DNA of 59,659 nucleotides from JAHDVS01 sp964370985 (GTDB lineage Bacteria; Actinomycetota; Thermoleophilia; Gaiellales; Gaiellaceae), in NCBI GenBank assembly GCA_964370985.1, contig CAYJLE010000016.1, positions 1-59,659 of the forward strand. Reading direction: 5' to 3'. This document shows, in pieces, positions 32,508 through 40,088 of the stretch (position 1 is the stretch's first letter; the number at the start of each line of letters is the position of its first letter). The notes below the pieces were generated by a model that saw nothing but the letters and a program-made list of their open reading frames with translations, did no database searches and was not told the origin of the DNA. A program made the position numbers and the translations under genes.

Positions 32508-33440
32508 CTACGGACCGCGCGCCGGCGCGGCGCCGGGGCGCTCCCCCTCGGCGCCGACGATCTCGCCGAGCTCCTCCTTGATCTGGACGTCGGCGGTTCT
32601 CAGCGCGTCCGCCTCGGCGGCGCCCCGGCGACGCATGAAGAAGGCGCCAACCAGGAACGCGCCCAGGACGACGAACGTGAACGCCGTCGTCACGCTGCCG
32701 AGCGCGTACAGGTTCGGGCGAATCGTGCCGCCGGTCGTCAGCCCGAAGATCAGCGTCGGCAGCGTCACCTTGCCGGCGCCGAGCACGAGCGAGGTGCGGT
32801 CGAACTCGTTCCAGGACAGCGTGAAGCCGAACAGGAAGCAGCCGAGCAGCCCGGTCCAGATCAGAGGCAGCGTGACCTCGCGAAACGTGGTGCGTGCATC
32901 CGCCCCGAGGTCGCGGGCGGCCTCCTCGATCCGGCGGTCGTAGCGGTTCCACACCGCGAGCATGACGAGGAACCCGAACGGAAGCCCCCAGATCGCGTTC
33001 GACCCGAGGGCTGTCTTCCACATCCCCGGCAGGACCCCCATCGTCTGCCAGAACAGCGACGTCCCGAACGCGAGCAGGAACCCGGGCGTCATCAGGCAGA
33101 GCAGGATCAGGAGGAACAGCACGGAGTCGCCCCGGAAGCGGCGGCGGAACGCCATCGACAGGCCGAGGGCGAGCAGCGTGACGACGAGCCCCGTCCCGAG
33201 CGCGAGGTAGAGGGAGGTGAGCGTCGCCTCCCTGATCGCCGGAGCCTGCGAGAGAGGCGCGTCCCGGTTGAAGATGTTCTCGTACCAGCCGACGCCCGGG
33301 TCGGTGATCGGAAAGGTGAAGCGGCCGCGCAGCCCCTGGAACGAGAGCACGGTCATGACGAGGATCGGCCCGTACAGGAACGCGAGGAAGAGCACGAAGT
33401 AGACGGCGAGCGCCCGCTTCGACCACTTGCCCCTGTTCAT
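32508..33440 (-). CDS. potC: ABC transporter permease, polyamine type (PotC-like)
   Basis: This 310-residue inner-membrane protein has six membrane segments and the EAA loop EEAARDLGADARTTFREVTLPLIWTG (about 170-195) that contacts the ATPase. A charged C-terminal tail of about 40 residues (EELGEIVGAEGERPG) is unusual. It starts 7 bases after potB. It belongs to the importer encoded at 33448-37110. The family carries spermidine/putrescine, but related systems carry amines, opines or other cations. Confidence 0.9.
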   Translation of the reverse strand: MNRGKWSKRALAVYFVLFLAFLYGPILVMTVLSFQGLRGRFTFPITDPGVGWYENIFNRDAPLSQAPAIREATLTSLYLALGTGLVVTLLALGLSMAFRRRFRGDSVLFLLILLCLMTPGFLLAFGTSLFWQTMGVLPGMWKTALGSNAIWGLPFGFLVMLAVWNRYDRRIEEAARDLGADARTTFREVTLPLIWTGLLGCFLFGFTLSWNEFDRTSLVLGAGKVTLPTLIFGLTTGGTIRPNLYALGSVTTAFTFVVLGAFLVGAFFMRRRGAAEADALRTADVQIKEELGEIVGAEGERPGAAPARGP

Positions 33441-33447
33441 CAGCCGC

Positions 33448-34440
33448 TCAGAGCTCCTCGCGCAGGTTGGAGAACCGCAGCAGCACGAAGATCCCGACCA
33501 TCATCGCGAGCACGAGAAACACGGCGGACGCGGCCGCGGTCGGGTACTGGACGGCGAGGAACTGGTTCTGGACGATCGTACCGACGGACGCGATCGAGTT
33601 GCCGCCGACGATCCGCACCGTCCCGTACTCGCCCATCGAGAGCACGAAGATGAAGATCGAGCCGATCACGACGCCCGGCATCGCCTGCGGCAGGATCACC
33701 TCGCGGAAGCTCTTGAGCCAGTTCGCGCCGAGGTCGCGTGCCGCCTCGAGGGAGCTGCGGTCGACCTGCCCGAGCATGAAGAACAGGGGCGTGATCATGA
33801 ACAGGATGTACAGCTGGACCATGAACAGGACGACCGAGAAATTCGTGAACGCGAGGATCTCGAGCGGCTCGTCGATGATCCCGATCTTCTGCAGGAACGT
33901 GTTGATCGCGCCCTGCCGGCCCATCAGCGGGTACGACCAGGCGATCGCCCGGATGATGTAGCTCGTCCAGAACGGCGCGAGCGCGATGATGAACAGGGCG
34001 ATCTGGTTGCGCAGACTCTGCACCTTGAACGCCAGGAAGTAGGCGACCGGGAAGCCGAGCACGAGCGTCGCGCCGGTGACGACCAGCGAGTTGAAGAAGC
34101 TCTGCTTGAGCTGGTTCCAGTACGTCGAGTTCGAGAACAGGGTGTCGTAGTTGTCGAGCGTCCAGCTCCACTTCTCGAACCCGCTCACGGTCTGCGTCCA
34201 GAAGCTGACGAGAACGATCATCACGAGCGGGGCGACGAGGAAGAACAGGAGCCACAGCGACCCCGGCGCTGCCCACGCCACCGTGACGAGCCCGCGCCGT
34301 CCCTCGCCCGCGACCGCCTGGGCGCCCAGCGCCCGCTCGGCCTTCGGCAGCTCCTGCGCGAGGAGCCGCTCGGCCTCGGCGATCTCCTCGACGTCGAGGC
34401 GCGGGCCTGCCCCGCCCTCAGGCCCCGAGGAGCTGGACAT
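33448..34440 (-). CDS. potB: ABC transporter permease, polyamine type (PotB-like)
   Basis: This 330-residue inner-membrane protein has a cytoplasmic N-terminus of about 55 residues rich in Glu and Arg (LDVEEIAEAERLLAQELPKAER), then six membrane segments and the EAA loop EAARDLGANWLKSFREVILPQAMPG. The ATG at 34440 follows a GGAAGGAGGAGG stretch and overlaps the end of potA by 23 bases. The long charged N-terminus is more than most PotB proteins have. Confidence 0.9.
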   Translation of the reverse strand: MSSSSGPEGGAGPRLDVEEIAEAERLLAQELPKAERALGAQAVAGEGRRGLVTVAWAAPGSLWLLFFLVAPLVMIVLVSFWTQTVSGFEKWSWTLDNYDTLFSNSTYWNQLKQSFFNSLVVTGATLVLGFPVAYFLAFKVQSLRNQIALFIIALAPFWTSYIIRAIAWSYPLMGRQGAINTFLQKIGIIDEPLEILAFTNFSVVLFMVQLYILFMITPLFFMLGQVDRSSLEAARDLGANWLKSFREVILPQAMPGVVIGSIFIFVLSMGEYGTVRIVGGNSIASVGTIVQNQFLAVQYPTAAASAVFLVLAMMVGIFVLLRFSNLREEL

Positions 34441-35572
34441 CCTCCTCCTTCCAGGAGATGCGGATCGTGTCCCCCTCCCGGCCGCGTAGGGACGGGTACC
34501 GGTCCCCCGGGACCTTCGCGAGCATCCGCTCGCCGCCCGCGGACAGGTGGAGCTTGACGAGGTCGCCGAGGTACTCGACGAACACGATCTCGCAGACGGC
34601 CTGGTTCGGCCCCTCGCCGGCACTGTCGTCGTGCACTTCGACCGCGGCGGCGCGCACGGCGGCGGTCGCGGCGGAGCCGACGGCACGCTCCTGGCCCGGC
34701 GCCGACACGGTCACGCGACCCTGCGGGACGTCGATCGCGAGCCGGGCGCCGTCGCACACGGCGACCGTGCCACGCAGGATGTTGTTGTCGCCCATGAACG
34801 TGGCCACGAGCTCGTTCGCGGGCCTGGTCGAGATCGTCAGGGGGTCGCCGACCTGCTGGATGCGAGCGTCGTTCATGACGACGATGCGGTCGGCCATCGA
34901 CAGCGACTCCTCCTGGTTGTGCGTGACGTGGATGAACATCAGCCCGAGCTGGCGCTGGAGGTTGCGCAGCTCGACCCGCATGCGCAGCTGGAGCAGGCGG
35001 TCGAGGTCTCCCAGCGGCTCGTCGAGCAGCAGCGCCTTGGGCTTCGTCACGAGCACGCGGGCGAGCGCGACCCGCTGCTGCTGGCCGCCCGAGAGCGCCC
35101 GCGGCTTGCGATCGTGGAGCTCCCTGAGGCCGACCATGTCGAGCGCCTCGAAGGCGCGGTCGCGCCGCTCGGGCTTCGGCATCCCGTGCATCTTGAGCCC
35201 GAACTCGACGTTCTCGAGCACGGTGCGGTGCGGGAAGAGCGCGAAGTGCTGGAACACCGTCGTCGTCGGCCGCTGATCCGGCGTGAGGCCGAGCAGGCTC
35301 TCCCCGTCGAGGAGGATCTCCCCGCTCGTCGGCGTCTCGTGACCGCCGATCATGCGTAGCGTCGTCGTCTTGCCGCAGCCGGACGGGCCGAGCAGGACGA
35401 CGTACTCGCCGTGCTCGATCGTCAGGTTGACATCGTCGACCGCGACCGTGCCGCCGGGAAAGACCTTGGTCAGGCCGCGCAGCTCGAGGCCCGACCCCTT
35501 CGATGCCGCAGCGGAGGGGGCGGCCGGCGCCGACCCCTCCGCTGCCCTGCTCGTCGTAGCGTCGTCCGCCAT
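34418..35572 (-). CDS. potA: ABC transporter ATP-binding protein, polyamine type (PotA-like)
   Basis: This 384-residue ATPase has Walker A GPSGCGKTTT, Q-loop VFQHFALFPH, signature LSGGQQQRVALAR, Walker B ALLLDEPLGDLD and H-loop FIHVTHNQEES. A C-terminal TOBE domain (FVEYLGDLVKLHLSAGGERML) follows. The N-terminal 25 residues are a low-complexity Ala/Ser stretch before GLELRGLTKVFPG. The ATG at 35572 is two bases after the potD stop; the longer open frame upstream lies inside potD and is rejected. Confidence 0.92.
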   Translation of the reverse strand: MADDATTSRAAEGSAPAAPSAAASKGSGLELRGLTKVFPGGTVAVDDVNLTIEHGEYVVLLGPSGCGKTTTLRMIGGHETPTSGEILLDGESLLGLTPDQRPTTTVFQHFALFPHRTVLENVEFGLKMHGMPKPERRDRAFEALDMVGLRELHDRKPRALSGGQQQRVALARVLVTKPKALLLDEPLGDLDRLLQLRMRVELRNLQRQLGLMFIHVTHNQEESLSMADRIVVMNDARIQQVGDPLTISTRPANELVATFMGDNNILRGTVAVCDGARLAIDVPQGRVTVSAPGQERAVGSAATAAVRAAAVEVHDDSAGEGPNQAVCEIVFVEYLGDLVKLHLSAGGERMLAKVPGDRYPSLRGREGDTIRISWKEEDVQLLGA

Positions 35573-35574
35573 CC

Positions 35575-37110
35575 CTACGCGGCCAGGAACTCGTTCCACT
35601 TGGAGATCATGTACTCCGCCTCCTGTGGATGCGAGTTCCAGGTGCTGATGTTGCACGCGCGGTCGACGAAGGAGCCGCCGTCACGGGTGGTGCCCGCCTT
35701 GATGTCGCCGACCTGGCCGGTGATGCCGGGCAGGTCGGTCGCGGCCGGCTTGCCGTCGATCCAGTAGTCCCACTCGGCCGGCTCGACGTGCTGGCGGGTC
35801 GGCTCCTGGTAGGCGTAGTAGTAGCCCTGACGCATCATCAACGCGCCGGGGACGCCCGTCATCCACCAGTTGATGTAGTCGTAGCAGGCCTGGAGCGTCG
35901 CCGGGTCGGTGACCTGCGCCGAGATCCCCTGGCCCCCCGACCAGCCGCGAAAGCCCTCGGTCGGAGCCGCGTAGCGAACGTTCAGGCCCTGGGAGACGAG
36001 CACGGCAACCGCCGGCGACCACATCGACTCGATCACGACCTCGCCGGACGCCATCAGGTTCACCGACTCGTTGAAGTCGCCCCAGAACGCCTTGAAGTGG
36101 CCGCCCTTCTTGAGGTCGGTGAGGATCTTGAACATCAGATCCATCTCGTCGGTGGTCATGTTCCCGAGCGAGCCGACGCTGTCGATGAGGCCCGTCGCGA
36201 GCGCCGCGTTGCCGGCGTCCTGGAGCGCGATCGCCGGGTCGGCGAGCAGGGCCACGCGGCCCTTGTGGGCCTGGTTGAACAGCTCGGCCCAGGAGACCTC
36301 GTTCGGCTCGAGCTGGATCACGTCGGCGTTGTAGCCCATCGAGTCCATGTTGAAGCAGTGCGGAACCCCGGTGCAGTAGATCGGCTCGTCACCGATCCCG
36401 GCGATGGGGCTCGCCGCGAGGTCGGCCCATTGCACGAGCACGCCCTCGTTTGCCGTGTTCGTCTCGGGAGAGGTCGGCCAGGCGCCGGTCTTGTCGGGAT
36501 CGGCATACAGCTTCGTGGCGGGCGCGTCGCCCTGGCCGACCGTGCAGGTCGTGCTCGCCGGATCGACCTTGCCGAGCTTGAACAGGTTGTTGATGTTCGG
36601 CCAGTCGGTGACCTTCCCGATCCCGACCGGCTGGAAGTTGCCCGAGGACCAGAGGCGATCGAACTGGTAGTGGTAGCCCGAGAAGACGTCGAACGCCCCG
36701 GGCTGGGTCAGAGCCATCTGCTCCATCTCGGTCGTTGTCTTGACCGTGAACTCGACCTTGAAGCCGAGCGCCTTCTCCGCCTCCTCCGCAACCGGGGCGC
36801 CTGGCTGGGCGCCCGGACGGCCGTCGGCGGCCTGGAGGTCGACGCCGAGCCCGACCACCCGTAGGGTGCCTGCGAACGCCGGTGCGGCCTCGGTCGTACC
36901 GGCCTCGGTGGTGGCCGGAGCCTCGGTCGTCTCACCGCCCCCGCCCCCGTCGTCGCCGCCGCACGCGGCAAACAGCGCGCCGAGGCCGAGAACGCTGGCC
37001 ATGCCCATGCCGCCCTTCATGAGGTCGCGCCGGGTAAGGCCCCGCTTCTTCAGCTCGCTCTCGAGGTGACGCTCGAGCCGGTCGCGGTCCTGCTCCCTCC
37101 ATTCGCTCAT
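35575..37110 (-). CDS. potD: Extracellular solute-binding lipoprotein of the polyamine-type ABC transporter, Tat-exported
   Basis: This 511-residue binding protein carries a twin-arginine signal (LTRRDLMKGGMGMASVLG, about 25-42) followed by a lipobox (LFAACGG), so it is predicted to fold in the cytosol, cross by Tat and be lipid-anchored. A Gly/Thr/Glu linker follows. The mature domain resembles PotD/PotF (FDVFSGYHYQFDRLW, VVIESMWSPAVAVLV, YDYINWWMTG) but is longer than the usual 350 residues, with extra Cys-containing inserts (TTCTVGQG, IYCTGVPHC). An AAAGGAG site precedes the ATG. The promoter at 37197-37225 and its palindrome control the operon down to leuB. Confidence 0.9.
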   Translation of the reverse strand: MSEWREQDRDRLERHLESELKKRGLTRRDLMKGGMGMASVLGLGALFAACGGDDGGGGGETTEAPATTEAGTTEAAPAFAGTLRVVGLGVDLQAADGRPGAQPGAPVAEEAEKALGFKVEFTVKTTTEMEQMALTQPGAFDVFSGYHYQFDRLWSSGNFQPVGIGKVTDWPNINNLFKLGKVDPASTTCTVGQGDAPATKLYADPDKTGAWPTSPETNTANEGVLVQWADLAASPIAGIGDEPIYCTGVPHCFNMDSMGYNADVIQLEPNEVSWAELFNQAHKGRVALLADPAIALQDAGNAALATGLIDSVGSLGNMTTDEMDLMFKILTDLKKGGHFKAFWGDFNESVNLMASGEVVIESMWSPAVAVLVSQGLNVRYAAPTEGFRGWSGGQGISAQVTDPATLQACYDYINWWMTGVPGALMMRQGYYYAYQEPTRQHVEPAEWDYWIDGKPAATDLPGITGQVGDIKAGTTRDGGSFVDRACNISTWNSHPQEAEYMISKWNEFLAA

Positions 37111-37195
37111 CCCCTGTCGCTCCTTTCGCTTTGCCGGCGGCTGCGCGGGACGCGTCCCTCCGGCACCCCTCTGACGTCGACGCTGCCGTGCCGTC

Positions 37196-37205
37196 TTGTA
37201 TACAA
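37196..37205. promoter_or_regulatory. Candidate GntR-type operator TTGTATACAA
   Basis: A perfect 10-base palindrome centred on the -10 box of the potD promoter. On the minus strand its surroundings (CGTTTTGTATAC) match the site in front of the GntR gene at 44963 (CGTTTTGCATAC) in 11 of 12 positions. Binding there would block RNA polymerase. Confidence 0.6.
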
Positions 37206-37225
37206 AACGGCGGAGCCTTCGTCAA
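37197..37225 (-). promoter_or_regulatory. Promoter of the potDABC-hydantoinase operon
   Basis: Reading the minus strand: TTGACG (37225-37220), a spacer of exactly 17 bases, then TATACA (37202-37197). This is one of the best sigma-70-like promoters in the window. The start codon of potD is about 87 bases downstream. Confidence 0.65.
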
Positions 37226-37355
37226 CAAGACGACTCACACGACGCCTGGCATCGTCGCCCGCCGGCTCCCCCCTTTCCGCCACGTTCGGGCACGGCATCC
37301 GTCACCCGGGTATGACGTCCGGCAGCGCTGCTGGTTGGCATCGCCCAGGCTCACG

Positions 37356-38138
37356 TCATTCGACCGTGATCTCGACGAGTTCGGCTCGCGCCCCGAAGTA
37401 CGCCGCCCGGAACTCCTCGTTGCCCCGAAACGGGGCCTGGAGGAGCAGCTTGCGCACGAGCGTGAAGCGGGTCGGGCGCTCGCGAAACGGGTACGGGTCG
37501 ATCCGGACGCGCCAGGGCCCGAGCGGCTCGACGTACAGCTCCACCTCGGCGCCACCCGCCGGGACCGGCCCGATCGCCTCGGGCTCGGCATCCGAGGACT
37601 CCCACTCGCGCAGGCAGAACGCGAGCGAGAGCCGGTCGTGGGCCTGGAGGAGCAGGTAGTCGGACCAGCGCTCGCCATCGGTGACACCGAGACGCGCGCA
37701 CACCTCCCGGTAGAGCTCCTCCTGCTCGGCGACGAAGGCGTCGACCCGCGCCCGCTCCTCCCCTGCGAACGTAAGCCCGAGGCCCGGCTGTGTCCCGTAG
37801 CGCCCGTTGTAGATCCCGGCCCCGTGCATCGCGACGAGCGCGCCCGCGTAGGGATCCTCGTCCGAGACGACCCGGATGCACGCGCGGTAGAACGCGAGGT
37901 GGGCGAGAATCGGCACGTCCAGGAAGTTGCGCGGCCGACCCCGCTCGGCGTCCCAGCCGGGCCGGCGGTCGTAGACCGCCCAGCCGTCGTCGTGGCGGGT
38001 CGCCGCGAGCGCGAGCGAGGCCGGTCGGGAGGACGCCGGCAGCTCCCCGCCCCAGGCCCGGGCGAGCTGTCCCGACAGGTCCGCGTGGTCCGGCTGGCGC
38101 ACGAGCTGCCAGAAGTCGCCGCGGTCACGAACGAGCAT
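37356..38138 (-). CDS. DUF3891 family protein
   Basis: This 260-residue protein of unknown function begins MLVRDRGDFWQLVRQPDHADLSGQLARAWGG, the typical opening of DUF3891. Further blocks include AATRHDDGWAVYDRRPG, HLAFYRACI, LVAMHGAGIYNGRYG and LLQAHDRLSLAFCL. The conserved His/Asp residues (QPDHADLSG, RHDDGW, MHGAG, QAHDRLSL) suggest an HD-domain-like metal site; this is my inference. It follows hyuB by 12 bases as the last gene of the GntR-led operon. A link to cyclic-amide breakdown rests on position only. Confidence 0.75.
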   Translation of the reverse strand: MLVRDRGDFWQLVRQPDHADLSGQLARAWGGELPASSRPASLALAATRHDDGWAVYDRRPGWDAERGRPRNFLDVPILAHLAFYRACIRVVSDEDPYAGALVAMHGAGIYNGRYGTQPGLGLTFAGEERARVDAFVAEQEELYREVCARLGVTDGERWSDYLLLQAHDRLSLAFCLREWESSDAEPEAIGPVPAGGAEVELYVEPLGPWRVRIDPYPFRERPTRFTLVRKLLLQAPFRGNEEFRAAYFGARAELVEITVE

Positions 38139-38150
38139 GAGCCGCCGGCC

Positions 38151-40079
38151 CTACGGGGCCGGGATCCCGTCTCCCCCGCGGACACGCGCGAGCGCCTCGT
38201 CGCCCGGCTCGAGTGGAGACCAGCGCAGGGGCCGGGCCGGTCGGGGCGGCTCGAGCCCAGTCTCCTCCCTGCAGCGGGCGATCGCCTCGGCCAGCGGGGG
38301 CCCGAAGTCGAACGCGGCGGCCTCGCCCCGCTCGGCACGCTGGCGGGCGCGCTCCGCCTCGGTCGCGTCCGCGTCAGCCGACCCGTCGTCGGTCAGCACC
38401 ACGCCGTAGCTCGCGCGCGCCTTTTCGCGGCTGACGAGCCCGTAGGCGACGTCCCTGACCACGGCCTCCACCGGCCGGTCGAGACGGTCCTTCCAGCCGC
38501 CGCCGCCCGCCGTGCGATAGACGAGCATGTCGCCCGGCTCGACGTGCACCTCGTCGCACTTCGAGGGCAGCGCCTCCTCCGACCCGTCGGCCCGCTTCAG
38601 GAGCTTCGTCGAGCGCTCCCCTGGCTCGCCGCCGAGCACGCCCCAGGGCGGCGTCAGCCAGCGATCGTCGTGGATCGAGACCTCGCCCGGCTCGAGGTAG
38701 ACGTAGCGCTTCTCGACGCCGTTGCCGCCGCGGTGGAGGCCCGCGCCGCCCGAGTCCGTGACCGTCGTGTAGCCGTCGATCCGCAGCGGGTAGTAGGCCT
38801 CGAGGTACTCGGTCGGGATGTTCTCGAACAGCGGCCACCAGGAGTGGCCGTCCATGCCGTCCCCGATCGGCCGGCCCGGGATGCCGCCGTAGAGGATCTC
38901 CATCGAGTAGAAGAACTCGCCGTTCCCGTCCCAGCCCGAGTAGAGCATGTACGGGCTCGTGCCGTAGCCTGCCGCGGTGTTCAGCTCGGGGGCCTGCCTG
39001 CAGAGCGCCCCGCCGAGCACGTCGAAGAGGCGGGTGAGCGCGTGCGTGCGGCAGCCGAGCGCGGCCGGGAAGCGCGGGCTGAGCAGGCTCCCCTTCGGCA
39101 TCACCACGTGCAGGAGCGGGTAGAAGCCGTCGTTGAAGAGGATCTGCGGGTCGTTGACCATGATCAGGTAGACCCCGATGAACATCTTGAACATGCCCTC
39201 GGAGAGGTAGAAGTTGACCGGCCCGAGCGCCTGCGGATCGGTGCCCGACCAGTCGAAGAAGGCGTGGTCGCCCTCGCGCCAGATCGTCAGCTTCATCTTG
39301 AACGGGCCGTTCCCGAGCCCGTCGTCGTCGACGTAGTCCTCGAACGACTGCGGCTCCTCCGGGATCGCCAGGTTGATCAGCTTGCGCATCGCCTCGTGGG
39401 TGCGGTCGAGCAGCGCCTGCAGCGCGGCCAGGTACGTCTCCTTGCCGAACCGCTCGCAGAGCTCGATCACGCGCTTCTCGCCGGCGCGGCAGCCGGCCAC
39501 GATCGCGAACAGGTCGGCCCGGTTCATCTCGGGCAGGCGGACGTTGTTGAAGATCAGCCGCAGCACGTCCTCCTGCGGCACCCCGCGCTCGAGGATCTTG
39601 AGCGGCGGGATGATGATCCCCTCCTCGAAGATCGTCTTCGCCCCCGTCGGCAGCGAGCCGGGGAGTGGCCCACCGGCGTCCATCTGGTGACCGAACTGGG
39701 ACGACCAGCCGACCAGCTCGTCGCCGTAGAAGATCGGGACGAGCACGAGCCAGTCGTTCGTGTGCGAGATCGACGCCGAGCACTTGAACGGGTCGGACGT
39801 CAGGATCACGTCGCCCGGGTAGATTCCCCGGTCCCACTCCTCCATCATCTCGTTGATGTAGGCCCCGAACTGGCCGACGACCATCCGGCCGCGAGGGTCG
39901 GTGATCATCGGGAACTCGTCGTGCTGCTCCCGGATCACCGGGCTCATCGCGGACCGGAACAGCACCGCGTCCATCTCGAAGCGCGCGCTCTTCAGCGCGC
40001 CCTCGATGATGTCGAGCGTGACCGGGTCGACCGCGAGGTCGGGAATCTCGGCGATCCTGAGCTCTCCGGTGGTTGCCAT
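38151..40079 (-). CDS. hyuB: Hydantoinase B / oxoprolinase-type subunit (HyuB)
   Basis: This 642-residue subunit B of an ATP-dependent cyclic-amide hydrolase (N-methylhydantoinase, 5-oxoprolinase or acetone-carboxylase group) has the conserved blocks VDPVTLDIIEGALKSARFEMD at the start, SPVIREQHDEFPMITD, GDVILTSDPFKCSASISHTND, GHQMDAGGPLPGS, and near the end GGAGLHRGGNGVEKRYVYL and YRTAGGGGWKDRLDRP. An AGGAGAGGG site precedes the ATG. It is 9 bases after hyuA, which supplies the ATP-using subunit. Together they would hydrolyse the ring with ATP, giving an N-carbamoyl product for the amidase at 30369. Confidence 0.93.
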   Translation of the reverse strand: MATTGELRIAEIPDLAVDPVTLDIIEGALKSARFEMDAVLFRSAMSPVIREQHDEFPMITDPRGRMVVGQFGAYINEMMEEWDRGIYPGDVILTSDPFKCSASISHTNDWLVLVPIFYGDELVGWSSQFGHQMDAGGPLPGSLPTGAKTIFEEGIIIPPLKILERGVPQEDVLRLIFNNVRLPEMNRADLFAIVAGCRAGEKRVIELCERFGKETYLAALQALLDRTHEAMRKLINLAIPEEPQSFEDYVDDDGLGNGPFKMKLTIWREGDHAFFDWSGTDPQALGPVNFYLSEGMFKMFIGVYLIMVNDPQILFNDGFYPLLHVVMPKGSLLSPRFPAALGCRTHALTRLFDVLGGALCRQAPELNTAAGYGTSPYMLYSGWDGNGEFFYSMEILYGGIPGRPIGDGMDGHSWWPLFENIPTEYLEAYYPLRIDGYTTVTDSGGAGLHRGGNGVEKRYVYLEPGEVSIHDDRWLTPPWGVLGGEPGERSTKLLKRADGSEEALPSKCDEVHVEPGDMLVYRTAGGGGWKDRLDRPVEAVVRDVAYGLVSREKARASYGVVLTDDGSADADATEAERARQRAERGEAAAFDFGPPLAEAIARCREETGLEPPRPARPLRWSPLEPGDEALARVRGGDGIPAP

Positions 40080-40088
40080 CGCCCTCTC

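Noticed and set aside
30477..33653. A 1,058-residue plus-strand open frame
   Set aside because: It is antisense to hydantoinase, permease and amidase genes; the product is compositionally biased and without motifs.
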